A stretch of 64,000 nt of DNA from Cryptomeria japonica (Eukaryota; Streptophyta; Pinopsida; Cupressales; Cupressaceae), in the NCBI RefSeq assembly GCF_030272615.1, contig NC_081415.1, positions 102,216,796-102,280,795 of the forward strand, read 5' to 3'. Under the pieces are notes generated by a model, which saw only the letters and a program-made list of their open reading frames with translations, had not been told where the DNA came from and made no database searches. The stretch's first letter is position 1; each line of letters opens with the position of its first letter. Below are positions 1 to 11,531 of the stretch, one piece after another. Both the position numbers and the translations under genes were made by a program.

Positions 1-917
1 TGATACCCCATCCTCGCCTTTCTAGTCAAAGACATCTTGGAGATAAAATCCCTAGTCAAAGACATCCTGAAAAAGCTAAAAGACATGTCACCAAAAAGAT
101 AAAATCAAAAGAAAACCAAGACTCGACACCAACATCCACTGTAGTCCTCAAGTGTAGTGTCTCTTGTCACTTGTATAAGTCTTATTTTGATTGTGGTCAC
201 AATGTTCACTTTCACAAAAAGGATAGATAGAACAGAACCATATGCTATTTGAGTCTGTTGAAAGATTTGATTTGTTGATGCCCATTGTTGCTACTGTCTC
301 ATCTGAAACTGACTGAATCCATGAAACTGATACTTTATTGTGGAGAAGACGGAACTTTATTGCAGATCTGTGATGCAAATGTTGCTTTTATTGCAGATTG
401 TGCGCGAATAGACTGAAGGAAGCTGGAAGAAACTGTACTCCTCGAAACATGTGATGTTCTTAGTTCCATACCCATCACTAGACGTAAGATTTGCCTTAGC
501 CACAGATAGGATCTGATTTATTATGGATGGAAAGGGAGGTTTATTATGAATGGCTAACCAATCTTGGGTAGATCAATAACAAGCCATGATGGGAATGGGT
601 AAGTTTATTATGGATGAATTGGTCGTGAGTGTGTGCAAAGTGAAAGGATGAAAGTGAATCCTAAAGGAGGGAGAAGCAATGTCTCTACGCATGGCGCTGG
701 TGACCCAGTTTTCACAATGGTACTTGCCCAGGGTGCCACCGAAGTGGTTTTCACCGTTGGACGAAATTATTTCTCTTTACTTTTTTCGATTTTTTTGATT
801 TTTTTTGTGTCACAAGGCACCTGTTTGCCAGGTTTTCACCAAGTAACGATTTTTTTATGTTTTATAATTTTTTTGTTTTTTTTTTTTTGTATTTTTGAAT
901 TAGGATATTCCAAAGAG
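1..917 (-). other. G1 region downstream of integrase (3' untranslated part)
   Basis: After the integrase stop at 918 I find no further coding block. The sequence has T-rich runs on the plus strand (780-900) and a stretch at 805-850 reading GGTGAAAACC on the minus strand. No LTR end and no clear polypurine tract are visible, so the element's 3' LTR must start left of the window or be lost. Short ORFs here look random. Confidence 0.5.
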
Positions 918-1982
918 CTATGTGTAGAACCTGCAAAGGTGCATGCTGTTGATAGGATCCTCCAAAGGTTCACCTTCTGTAGTTGAGAGCTGATATGCCC
1001 CAGATCCATATATTGCTGTAATGATGTAAGGACCAGGCCAATTTGGTTCGAACTTGCCCTTTTTCTCTCTGTCTTGCTGATTCTTGGGGTTTTCTCTGAG
1101 AACCAAGTCACCTACCTCAAATGTACGAGGCTTGACTTTATGATTGTAGCTGCGACTCATTCGTTGTTGGTAAGTCTTGAGATGATTAAAAGCAGTTTGT
1201 CTCCGTTCATCCAGTAGTTCAAGTTCTTGTAAGCGAGAGACTCTATAATCTTCATCACTGATGATGTTTTGCAAAGAGACCCGTAAAGAGGGTAACTCGA
1301 CCTCAATAGGCAAGATGGCTTCAGTGCCATAAACAAGTGAATAAGGTGTAGCTCCTGTAGGTGTGCGAACACTTGTGCGATAGGCCCAAAGTGCAGGATT
1401 AAGTTGGATATGCCAATTACGGCCAGCGTCGTCGACTGTCTTCTTGAGGATTTTAAGGATTGTTTTATTAGACGCCTCAGCTTGGCCATTACCTTGGGGG
1501 TAATATGGTGTGGAGAAATGATGGGAAATATGGAAACGGTCACAGAGTTCACGAACATCCTAATTTTTGAAGGGACGCCCGTTATCAGTAATAATGGAAA
1601 TAGGAATACCGTATTGGCAAATGATATAGTTAAGAATGAATGTAGCAATCTGTTTTCCAGTGACTTGTGTGAGAGGCACGGCTTCAATCCACTTTGTGAA
1701 ATACTCTATGACAGTGATAATGAATTTATGACCATTGGAAGAAGGAGGGTGAATCTTTCCTATCAGGTCGACTCCCCACTGACAAAAGGGCCAAGGAGAT
1801 GCAATTGGTTGTGGTTCTTGTGCTGGTGCATGTATGAGGTCTCCATGAATTTGACATTGCTTACATTTCTTGACAAACTGATATGAGTCTTTTTCCATAT
1901 TGGGCCAGTAATATCCAATCCTGATGAGTTTCTTGGCCAAGGTAGGACCACTAGCATGTGGACCACATATCCCTTCATGCAC
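918..1982 (-). pseudogene. G1 integrase (zinc finger, DDE core, C-terminal domain)
   Basis: Integrase joins the element's cDNA to host DNA. The translated strand shows an HHCC-type finger ending in CKQCQIHG, then the core with GVDLIG (first Asp), ITDNGRPF (second Asp) and GNGQAEASNKT (Glu). A C-terminal segment with KVKPRTFEVGDLVL and GPYIITAIYGSGAYQL is the usual plant gypsy integrase tail. One in-frame TAG at 1560-1562, directly after the second Asp segment, splits the core; the change fits CAG to TAG. No chromodomain is visible. The downstream boundary is the TAA/TAG-rich tail at 917. Confidence 0.88.
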
Positions 1983-2045
1983 TTCACGTAACGCAATCTG
2001 AGCTTCATCGCTTTCTAAACATCTAAGAAGAGTGCCATCTAGACC

Positions 2046-3149
2046 TCACCGGTATAGGATATCAGCTAAAATGACATATCGAGAGGATTGGTGAATGAAG
2101 GTGCGACGTTGGTTATTTGATAGATCAGGAGGTAGGATATTGTCACGAAGGTATGTGAAGATGGAACCATATAACTGGGACTCAGGACCGACAACACATA
2201 TCATCTCAGTAGCAGTGATCTCATATGAAAGAACCAAAAGGTTATCCACCAAGAACTCATAGTAGGTCTCATTTGGAGGTAGATCGATCAATGATGCGAT
2301 CGTAGCCATGGCATCTGCAGCACGATTCTATTCTCTTGGTATTTGCTCAAAATCTATCTTTGTGAAGTGTTGTTTCAGGTCATCCACCATTTGTTTGTAA
2401 GGCATTAATTTTTCATCTTTTGTTTGGTAATCATCAGTTACTTGATGGATGACAAGTTGAGAATCCCCAAAAACATGAAGTTCCTGGATCTTCCACTGAA
2501 CTGCAATTCATAATCCAGTTGTTAATGCCTCGTATTCTGCTATATTGTTGGTGCAAGGAAATGATAAGTGGTATGTTTTTGGTATAGAATCCCCTTGGGG
2601 AGTTACAAAGAGGATACCAGCTCCTACCCCATGCTGTGTGTATGAGCCATCAAAGTACAATTGCCATGGCTTTACATGTGATATTTTTAAAATGGATTCA
2701 TCTGGAAATTCTGAATTTAGAGGTGCATCATCAATCATGGGGGCATCTGCTAATTGATCTGCGATGGCTTGTCTTTTTATTGCTTTTCTGTCCACATACT
2801 CGATGTCAAATTCACTCAGGATCATTACCCATTTGGCTAGTCGCCCAGTAAGTGTTGCTTTATTGAGAAGGTACTTCAACAGATCTATTCTTGCAACCAA
2901 TTTATTCTTATGAGTGAGCATATAACGTCATAATTTCTGTGAAGCAAAGACCACGGCAAGACATGCACGCTCGATTGGTGTGTAGTTTAGCTCATATCCC
3001 ACCAATGTGCAACTGATATAGTATACTGCTTTTTCCTTGCCTTCAGCAATTTGTTGTGCTAAGAGTGCCCCCAGTGCTACTGGAGTAGCTGATATGTATA
3101 GTAATAGAGGCTGATCTGGAATTGGTGGCATCAGAACGGGCGGATTCAA
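2046..3149 (-). pseudogene. G1 RNase H and connection region
   Basis: The part at 2928-3149 carries the RT thumb/RNase H-like region (GALLAQ, ERACLAVVFASQKL). The part at 2508-2921 carries a second RNase H with WQLYFDGSYTQHG and NNIAEYEALTTGL, the motif style of the archaeal-type RNase H found in Tat-like elements. It continues through VFGDSQLVIHQV (about 2430-2480) and NRAADAMATIAS. Stops sit at about 2928, 2508, 2330 and 2046, all in the same frame as the rest of pol. The change at 2046 fits CGA to TGA and the one at 2928 fits TGG to TGA. It lies between RT and integrase as expected. Confidence 0.85.
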
Positions 3150-3269
3150 GAGATAATCTTTGAGCGTCTGGAAAGCTTGTTGACAATTATCATCCCATTT
3201 GAATTTGATATTTTTATGTAGCAGGTATTAAAAAGGATTACACTTATCTGCAAGTTGTGCTATGAATCT

Positions 3270-4058
3270 TCATATAGACTGGAGTCTCCCTTGTAAGGAT
3301 AGAAGTTGACTGATATTTCTGGGTGGTGGCATGTCCAAGATGGCCTTGGCTTTTGCTAGATCGGCTTCGATTCCTCTTTTGGACACGATGAATCCTAAGA
3401 GCTTCCCAGAGGTTACTCCAAAGACACATTTCTTGGGGTTTAATCTTACTTTGTATTTTTCCAACCAATCAAAGATGACTGAAAGTATGTCCAAATGTGT
3501 ATTTTTATCCACTGATTTATCCAAGAGATCGTCAACATAATCTTCCACCGTTACATGCATGAGATCATGAAAGATAGTAGTCATGGCTCTTTGATATGTA
3601 GCACCTGCATTTTTTAGCCCAAAGGGCATGACATTCCAGCAGAAAGTTCCCCAAGGACAAGTGAATGATGTTTTGTGTTGATCCTTGGGTGCGATCCTTA
3701 TTTGATTATAACCAGAAAATCCATCCATTAATGATAACATTTCATGGCCTACTACAAGATCAACGATCAAGTCAATATTTGGTAATGGGAAGTCATCTTT
3801 TGGACAAGCTTTGTTGATATCTCTGAAATTTGTACATATTCTGATGTTGCGATCTGGTTTACTGACAGGCACTAGATTGGATATACATTCAGGGTAATCA
3901 ATTGGGCGTATGAATCCGACATCCAATAATTTCTCAAGTTCAGCTTTGACTAGTAATGCCACTTGTGGATGCATTTTTCTTAATTTCTGTTTCACTGGCT
4001 TTGCCCCCGGTTTGACTGTCAAATGATGCATTACCAAATCCGGATCTAGTCCAAGCAT
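3270..4058 (-). pseudogene. G1 reverse transcriptase
   Basis: This is the RT domain that copies element RNA to DNA. Visible motifs in order are VRPIDYPEC-like entry (FIRPIDYPECISNLVPV), FRDINKACPKDDFPLP, MDGFSGYNQI, MPFGLKNAGATYQRAM and the catalytic YVDD (DYVDDLLDKS). LNPKKCVFGV and GFIVSKRGIEAD mark the thumb. About 260 residues are open without a stop. In-frame stops border it at 4089 (upstream) and 3270 (downstream); another TAA lies near 3232. The frame is the same as gag and integrase. Confidence 0.92.
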
Positions 4059-4088
4059 ATCAGTGTATGACCATGCAAAGTTAATTTG

Positions 4089-5192
4089 TCATTCTTTGAA
4101 GAAACTTATGAACTGTGACCTTTCGGACTCTATCAATGATTTAGCCAGGAATATGTTATGTCGAACCTCTTCTATACCAATGTTTGTTTTGATAGTCTCT
4201 TCTACCAACATGGATGACTTTTCCTCATATGATGCTAGGAGAATGTCGAGCCTTCCATCTTCGGGTGCCTTAGAGAGGTTTTCGCCCTCAGATACATCCT
4301 TTCTTTTTACTTTTTTGGGGTCAGATAGCGCCACAGTGTGGTTTTCACCATAAGACCCTTGATTTGTTCTTATTTTCACATTTTTGCGACTGGAAGGTCC
4401 GACACCCTCACCAAAATATGCCATGTTGTTGAGTTCTATAGTGTATCCTGCTTTATGGTCCCCAGGGGGAAGATTATCTCGTATGCCAAGATAGTCAATA
4501 ACAGCTTCATCATTTTGGAATGTGTCAAATTGCGCTGGTCCTTCATGATCCCAGTCAATGAGTTGGTGGTGAACAAGGGGAAGGCCTTTAATGTCTTCGA
4601 AGTTAGTGGGGCTAAGAGTGAAGATGCAGTTATATTCGAGTATGTCAAGGTAATTATCGAGGTCATCGATGGCACTCTCCTCATCAGTTTCGATCGTGAG
4701 CGAATCTAAATTGTCATCACTAGTAGCGCATTCTGGGACAGGTGTTCTCATCCTATGTGATTTCAACCTAGAACCTTGAGATGAAGACTATGTGCAATCC
4801 TCATGAGTTGTTTCTTGACCAACTCTAAACTTTTTATACAATTCCTCTTCTTCTATGGGTTCATCTGGTTCTCTGAATGTCTCAGCGAGCTCGTAGTCAC
4901 TGGAGGATTTGTCTGAACCCCATTCCCATTCGTTGGAGTCTGTGGAATAGCGATCCTCTTGTTGAATTTTGGCAACTTCGATTTGTAAGGCTTCCTCTAT
5001 CTTTTTAGTGTGGACTTTGGAAGTCAGGAAACCAAGTCCCTTCAAGCGTTCCTTTTTGAACGTCAATTCCGATTATAAAGGCTCAATGATGCCTTCCTTT
5101 CGTAACCCAAGAGGGCTTTTTCCATCATACCCGAATTTTTGTAGAATCTTGAAGCCTTTGCCATATTTCTCACAGGGTATATTTATGTGATC
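4089..5192 (-). pseudogene. G1 G-patch and protease-RT linker
   Basis: At about 5080-5165 the frame reads a glycine-rich stretch with GFKILQKFGYDG, PLGL and EGIIEPL, spaced as in a G-patch RNA-binding motif. G-patches after the protease are known in several retroelements. After it come an acidic linker (4788-5066) and a 225-residue acidic segment (4089-4766) with no domain I recognise. In-frame stops at 5073-5075, 4788 and 4089 interrupt it. The linker probably separates protease from RT in the polyprotein; that role is inferred. Confidence 0.65.
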
Positions 5193-6473
5193 CTATGTGT
5201 CATCTTCAATGTCTTTGTAGAGCATTTTGTATAGATCTTCCTCTTCCAGTTTGCCCCATCTTTGAAAGATAGTAGGGTCCCATTCGAGTACCACGATGGA
5301 TACTTGTTTGTTAGGATGTGGTCTTCCATATTCTTTTGGAGAGCTCATAACTTGTCGTAAGTACATGGTCTGATTTAAAGTATATTCTCCCATGCCTTTG
5401 TCCTGAAATTTGCCTTTAAGCTCACCTTGCTTGGATGTCGAAGGTTTCAATGACTCAGGATCAATGTATGCTGAAGAAGGAACAACTTCACGATTACTGG
5501 GAATAATGGTCTCAGTATGTGTTCTCAAGTTATTGCAATATATGAATGGATTAGGATCACCGTTAATTGTTACTTCGACTCCATTGTGAGGAAACTTAAT
5601 GAATTGGTGATATGTCGATGGGACTACCCTCATTTCATGAATCCAAGGATGTCCTAGCAATATATTATAAGTGAGGTCTAGACCTAGGACTTGACAAACC
5701 ACATCCTTTGTAACTGGCCCAATTCTTAGAGGTAAGGTGACCGTGCCTTTGGATGAGCACTCTTCATCATCATATGCCTTCATGGTGATTTGATTTGTTG
5801 AATTCACAACTTTATCAGAATATCCCAATTGTTTAATGGTGCTCAATGTACAAATGTTTAGACCAACTCCTCCATCTATCAGGACTCATTTGATTCTATG
5901 TTTGTGTATGAAGGCTTCAATGTGTAATGGTGCATTATGTGGCTGACTTACGGAGGTGTCATCGGCTTTTGTGAATGTAAGGGAATGTGGAACAGAAAGG
6001 TATCCCACCATGGCTTGAAACTGGTCCACGTTCAGATCAGTAGGAACGGTGGTGTCTCTCAAGATTTTGTCAAGAATAGCTTTATGTGTGGGGGATATGC
6101 GTAGGAGCTCAAGGATGGAGATGAGCGCGGGTGTCTTCCCTAACTGTTCTACAAGGTCGTACTCAGGTTTGGTTGATGAGGAAGTGGTGTTTTTGTTGGA
6201 GGCACCTTGCAAAGTGATTTTACCTCGACGAGTTGTAACATGACATTCAGAGGTAGGTTCAGAAGAAGATCCAACACCTTTTAGGACAATCTTGGGTCGC
6301 TGGGTAGTATTCTTAGGAGTTTTGTCCTTGATGATAATAGTAGAGACATGATTGTCCATCGAGATGTGATTGATGGTTGAATCATAGTTGTAGGATGCTC
6401 TAGTATAGTTGGTTTGATCATCTATGGCTTTAGCTTTTCCCTTGTCATGTTTTGGAAATGGTTCCTTAAACAT
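5193..6473 (-). pseudogene. G1 gag C-terminus and aspartic protease
   Basis: The frame contains LIDGGVGLNICT at about 5845-5880, the retropepsin active site in the DGG form common in Tat-like elements, followed by YNILLGHPWIHEM, the second hallmark of the fold. Just upstream an in-frame TGA (5886-5888) breaks the run; the codon fits CGA to TGA. The segment 5889-6473 is a poorly conserved gag-protease spacer rich in Lys, Thr and Ser. The protease cuts the polyprotein; a stop at 5193 (TAG) ends the open part before the G-patch. Confidence 0.82.
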
Positions 6474-6482
6474 CTCATGTTC

Positions 6483-8441
6483 TTAATTGGATGAGTGTCC
6501 CTCAATCTCAATGTCACCTCTATCAATGGGATCTTGTACGATGTTCTTCAGTCGATGACAATTTTCTGTCTTATGACCCTTGCTCTTATGAAATTCACAA
6601 TATTCGTCATCATTCCACCAATTTGGTTTGACCTTTGGTTCATATGGAGGAAAATCTGGAACTGTGATTATCTTGTTTGCCACTAACTTTTTGAAGACCG
6701 ACTCGAGTGGTTCTCCCAATGGAGTGTACTTCCTTCGTGATCTAGAAGTTGTTTGAGTATTCACTTGATTGTTTGTAGAGCTTGATCCCGAAAAGATGAA
6801 TTTGGGTCACACTGTATTGGCATCAACAACACCATCATTGACTGTGTTCTTGTTTTTATTCCAAAATCTTGGCTTGTCTTTTCCTTTAAAGTCATCTTTG
6901 TTTTCCTTGAATATCTTAATGACTCCTTGCTCAATTAGGACCTTTTCTATTGCTAAGCCTTTTTCAATAACGTCCCTGAAGGTGGACAAACAAGCTTTCC
7001 TTAGATCATAGCCAATGTCTTTGTTAACATTTTGTGTGAACATCTCTACCATTTGTTTTTGTGGAATTTCACAAGAGCATCTGCTAGCTAGATTCCTCCA
7101 TCTTTGTAAAAATGATGCAAAAGACTCTCCCTCTTTTTGCTTGGTGTTGCACAAAGTAGTGACTGATATGTCTGTCTCTATATTGTATGAGAAATGTTGA
7201 ATAAATGCCTCTGCTAAGTCACCCCATGACTTAATACCAGGTGGGAGTTGCGAGAACCATTCCATAGCTTGATCACCTAAGCTTTGTGGGAATAATCTCA
7301 TCAAATATGTCTCTTCTGAAGCTACTTCAATACAAGTTGTGAAAAACTGTCTTATGTGTGCCTTAGGATCCCCTTTTCCTCTATACTTATCAAATTTAGG
7401 CATCACAAAGTGTGTAGGAAATGGAGGCATTGGAATGCTCTTGTCGAATGGATAAGGACATATGTCTCTCATTGTGTATGTTGGCTTCGGTGTATTTATG
7501 TCCTCCATTTTCTTTTGTAAGTCCCTGATTTGTTGCTCCAAATTGCTCTTAGGTGGAGATCGACTTCTTGGACCATACCCCATGTTTGAGGTACCCATTG
7601 GGGGAGGAGCATGTTGCATATATGGATGATACTGATCATACACATGTTCATATGGAGGGGGTCTATAGTGATGTTGCATAAATGGAGCACTTGGTATAGA
7701 TTCATTTTGAGGAATGCCATATCTATTTTGTCCATGTATACCATACTCTACAGGCATGTCATGTTCTATTGTGTTGCCCCCAAATTTGACACGGGGTTTC
7801 CTTGTGTCCAAATTTTGAGCATGCCTTTGAATATCCAATTGCTTTGGTTGATCTGTAGCTTGGGTATGTGATTGAGCATATCTGTCTGCATAAGACTTCC
7901 ATAATGGTCTATGAAGGTGAGTATCATATGCTTGACCATGTGTATGTGGGACGTCTGGTTTTTGAAGCAAAGACGATGGTGATTTAGGTACCATATATGG
8001 TCCTCTATTTCCTCCACTATTAGGCCTCCTTTGATCCATGTTGGAGTGAGTTTGTTGCAAAGGTCGATTTTCCATTATTTGAGACATGTCAAAATCATGA
8101 GGTATCTTAGCTCCACTTTGTGCCATCATTTGTAAGAAGTATTGTCTATCCCTCCTCATTATTTCCTCAACCAACCAATTGAAATGGGGATTCATAATGG
8201 ATTCTTCCACATCTGCTGAATTTATTTACAAGTTGTCCATATTGTCATTGTGTGTAGCATTGTTGTTTGTAGTGTCTGTGTTCTCAACATTTGGAATATT
8301 TCTATAGACATCCATGTTAGGTAATGTGTTATGATCAGTATTGAAAAAGACATCATTGTCATACTCATAAGAACTCATGTTTGCGGACTCTTGAGCCTCT
8401 TTAGTTTCTCTCCTAGATTTTTTAAGACGGGTTTCAACCAT
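6483..8441 (-). pseudogene. G1 gag (capsid domain and zinc-knuckle-like motif)
   Basis: Gag forms the particle that packages element RNA. A start ATG at 8441 begins a short acidic/Asn-rich lead (8226-8441), then TAA. The main part 6807-8210 holds a Pro/Tyr/His-rich region followed by a typical plant retrotransposon gag core with YRGKGDPKAHIRQF, MRLFPQSLGDQAMEWF and FASFLQRWRNLASR. The segment 6483-6764 has a zinc-binding pattern CEFHKSKGHKTENC. Stops at 8226 (TAA), 6807 (TGA) and 6483 (TAA) interrupt it; none shifts the frame. Confidence 0.88.
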
Positions 8442-8934
8442 GAACTAGGTATTGACCAATATGTGTGAGACTAGATGAAAATGGAAAAAGTATGGAAGAC
8501 CAAGAGTCGGATGGAGTGTAAATGAATCTAAGGTGTACTTGCAATGTCCAAAGTGTAAGACCAAGTATGTATGTAGTAGAGTAGGTTTGACTTCCAAAGA
8601 GAGGATAGTTTCTCTTGATGAGGTAAGTTGACCTTGACTCTAAGTAAGACCAAATGAGACCCAAAGGTAAGAAACCTTGATGAGGGACCACCTAGCAAAG
8701 TGTTGTTGTATGTAATGTGTTGACAAAGTATGATGAGGACAAGCAAGTGACCTTTTGGCTCAAGTTTAGATAAGTGTGAATGTAAAGCAAGATGTGAAGC
8801 AATGATGGATTGTGTGAGACCCAAAGACAAGTTGAATGCTAGATGAAAACTTGGAGAAACAACCTAAGAAGCTCAAGAATTCCTAAACTGATTGCTCTTG
8901 TTTGGTGGACTGTAAAAATTTTTTGCAATTCTGG

Positions 8935-9115
8935 ACACAGACGCGCCTGTATACTGCACAGACGCGGCTCTGTTCACCACGGACGCGCTTCTGAGATTTT
9001 TTTGACATGCACTGTTGATTCTAGAGACACCGACATGATTATGCCCTTCACAGATACGGTTATACTTCACAGACGCGATTAGAACAGACACAGACGTGTT
9101 TCTGTAAAATTTGTG
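8935..9115. repeat. Degenerate cagacgcg repeat cluster, leader 3' side
   Basis: Within 180 bp the words ACAGACGCG, CGGACGCG, CAGATACGG and CAGACGTG recur about seven times at irregular spacing of 15-30 bp, often followed by a pyrimidine-rich TTCTG. Variants differ mostly by C/T or G/A, as expected from CpG decay. Confidence 0.7.
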
Positions 9116-10321
9116 CAATTTTTTCCAATCTGTGAAGTTGTTTTGTTGTGACCAAATCTGACTGTTTGACTATTTTTTCGTGACAAGAGGACACAATGTT
9201 GATGAGGACTCAATGTTTGTAAGTGTCTAGACGGACAATGACTCCAAGAAAAGTGTGTTGTTTGATGTAAAATTGTTTTGCATACACTTGAAGACACAAA
9301 AGACATAATGTTTTGTTGTTTGGTCTTGAATGTTTTGAATGTTTAAAATAAGTCAAGCACAATTCTTATGGCTGGCCAAGACAATAGTTGTTGATCCCAC
9401 ATGGGGTTTTACCCCCGAGGCTACGTTATTCAGAGCGGATACTTAGATGCTTGACCTCACTGGCTCCACCCTTGGCACTCACTTCTCAGGTCAGCCAAGC
9501 ATCAGTCCCCACGAAAACTCCCCATGGTGAACTTTGTATCTCTACTAAGAACCGTATGTGTGTGGGCCGCTACCAGAGGTCCGACCTCCTGCCCCCACAA
9601 CTAGAAAGATTTGGGCTTCTAAAACAAAAAGGTGCTAGTAAGGGCATCCGCTCGTGTGGCCATACATGTGGCACTTTCAGCTCTATAAATACAGAAGGCT
9701 CCCAGCCGGTAGGGGTTACGCCCTACAAATGATCAAATAAATTTGATCAAACGGGTTTATGGGGAGACATAGTGTCGGTATGAACTAATCAGCACATGTT
9801 ATTCATAGTTTTCACCATGAATACATTTGTTTATAGTGGTTCGGAAGAGGTGGGTTTTCCTCGCTACCACTTAGGTAGTTCTCTTCTCACTAGTAGTCCT
9901 AATGACCACACGGGAAGACAGGCCCTCTAAAGATTAAACAAAAAGAGCCTATTGCTCAAGACACAAAAGACAATGATTCAATTTTAGTGCACCAATTGAA
10001 GTGTTTGCTAGTCTACGAAAACAAGGCACACAATAAAAATCTAAAAAAAACCTTGCCAAGGACCTGCAACAAAGAGTTGTTAGTAGTTTGGATTTGTTTC
10101 AAATGATCACCCCTTCCTGCAAGCACACAAGTTAGGTAAATTTTAAACCCAAAAGACTTTGTGAAAATAAGGGCCTTCAACCAAACGTTTTTGCTTTCAA
10201 GACAAGCTGCACCAATTTCGTTAGCTAGATCTAAAAATGTTAGCGCAAAATAAACCAAATCTGAAACCCTAAATGCGAAACTGGAATTGAATGAATAAAC
10301 TTCAAAATTTTGAAAGTGCTA

Positions 10322-10565
10322 AACACAGACGTGGATACCGCAGACACAGACGCGGTTCTGTTACGCAAACGCAGTTCTGTGAGACACAGACGCGGCTATA
10401 AGTCACAAACGCGACTATACAACACAGACGCGGCTTAAACTGTTATAGACGCGACTCCCAGACATAAACGCAAGTTCCAAAACCTGCAAAACAAAGACGC
10501 AATTTTAGTTGTCATAGATGCGCTAGAAAATCAAGAACGCGATCCGAATATACGCAGACGCGGAA
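10322..10565. repeat. Degenerate cagacgcg repeat cluster, leader 5' side
   Basis: About ten copies of (A)CAGACGCGG and close variants (ACAAACGCG, ATAGACGCG, CAGACGCGG) occur with spacing near 20-30 bp, just inside the primer-binding site. The same word forms the cluster at 8935-9115, so the two probably derive from one expanded array. Confidence 0.75.
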
Positions 10566-10652
10566 ATACCAAAAATGTTGTCGAAAACGTCCGATCTGCA
10601 ACTTCAAAAACACCAAATCTGCAACAAGGAGATTAAATACAAAGGGACAAGA

Positions 10653-10670
10653 GTCCCATCGGGCGTGCCA
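10653..10670 (-). other. G1 primer-binding site
   Basis: On the minus strand the 18 bases TGGCACGCCCGATGGGAC begin 3 bases inside the 5' LTR end. They start with TGG, complementary to the CCA tail of a tRNA. This is not the initiator-methionine type used by the copia elements in the window; the tRNA was not identified. Confidence 0.75.
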
Positions 10671-10673
10671 AAA

Positions 10674-11447
10674 TGTATATGGTGAAAATGGATAACAATA
10701 ATAACAAGATTGAAATGCTAAATGAATTCAACCACCAAACCCTAGCCTAACAACATCAAAGATCCACCATAACATATGAAGATTACCTAAGACAATGCAA
10801 ATCAAATGAAATCACAAAGATTATACCATCACATGTCCAATAGGATTTTGATCTCCATTCTTCCTATCTCCATTGATCTTGCTTGATATATTTGCTCTCA
10901 GATTTTAGGTGCACAAGAGCTCAACAAAGAACAGAATGTGGTTGCAAGTAGGATCGTAGTGTAGCCAAGTCCTTAAGATCAGTGATTAGGTCATTAGGGT
11001 TTGGTAATGAAGAAAGAATCTCCTTAAATAGAAGACACAATATGAAATGGAGGGATAAGATTGAGAGGTGTAAAAAGGAGGTCGGCTAGGATTAGAGGGT
11101 AGGTAGAAGAAATAATAAAATAATGAAAGGTGTAGGTAGTGTAGGAATTAAGAGATGAATGACATGTGTCATGGGTAGAAAAGGTTAATGAATTAATTAA
11201 ATAAATAAAGATTTATTTAATTAATAGAAGAAATGGGATAATTAAATAAATAAATATTTATTTAATTTAGGAAAAGGATAATTTAAATAAATAAATGTAT
11301 TTATTTAAATGAGAAATAAGGCTAGAAGAAGATAAATTAATTAATTAAATAAATAAAGATTTATTTAATTAATAGAAGAATTAGGCTTAGATAATTAAAT
11401 AAATAAAATATTTATTTAATTAGACTGGACAATTTTGGGTGTCTACA
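10674..11447 (-). repeat. G1 5' LTR
   Basis: The LTR reads TGTAGACACC at its minus-strand start and ends CCATATACA, giving TG...CA termini, and is followed by the PBS. Length is about 774 bp. Its first part (U3) carries a series of AT-rich palindromes. A TATA-like TATTTAAGG on the minus strand lies near 11025. The partner LTR is outside the window, so identity cannot be measured. Confidence 0.8.
11185..11432. repeat. Five AT-rich palindromic units in the G1 U3
   Basis: Five units of about 45-60 bp each contain TAAATAAATAAA followed after a short loop by TTTATTTAATTA, so each unit can fold on itself. Loops differ (GA, TA, GT), and the spacers share AGAAGAA or AGGA. Confidence 0.8.
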
Positions 11448-11531
11448 ATATGTATGTATTTATATGTATATATACACATATATACACACATGTGTGTATG
11501 TGTGTGTATATGTATATGTATATGTATGTTT
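11448..11531. repeat. TA/TG dinucleotide-rich microsatellite
   Basis: Alternating TATA, CACA, TGTG and TATG runs extend immediately from the outer edge of the G1 LTR. Nothing else is seen between here and 12026 except AT-rich unclassified DNA. Confidence 0.8.

Larger units (their letters stand above)
8442..10652 (-). other. G1 leader between PBS and gag
   Basis: This 2.2-kb stretch separates the primer-binding site from gag. No ORF in the sense direction resembles a known protein. Two clusters of a CpG-rich word (cagacgcg and variants) lie at its two ends. The middle (9366-9960) is more GC-rich and contains CTATAAATAC on the plus strand at about 9685, antisense to the element. Long leaders are known in Tat-like elements, but what this one does is unclear. 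Confidence 0.6.
1..11447 (-). mobile_element. Ty3/gypsy LTR retrotransposon G1, Tat-like, decayed; 3' end outside window
   Basis: On the minus strand the order is 5' LTR (10674-11447), PBS, 2.2-kb leader, gag, aspartic protease, G-patch, RT, RNase H and integrase, then a non-coding tail to the window edge. RT and RNase H before integrase is the Ty3/gypsy order. A DGG-type protease motif, an extra RNase H of the archaeal kind and a long leader are typical of the plant Tat lineage. All coding blocks from 8441 down to 918 lie in one reading frame, interrupted only by stops. The 3' LTR is not in the window, so LTR divergence and TSD cannot be read. Confidence 0.9.

Noticed and set aside
9388-9732. 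Plus-strand 114-codon frame in the G1 leader as a gene
   Set aside because: Antisense to the element, no domain, and explained by local composition.
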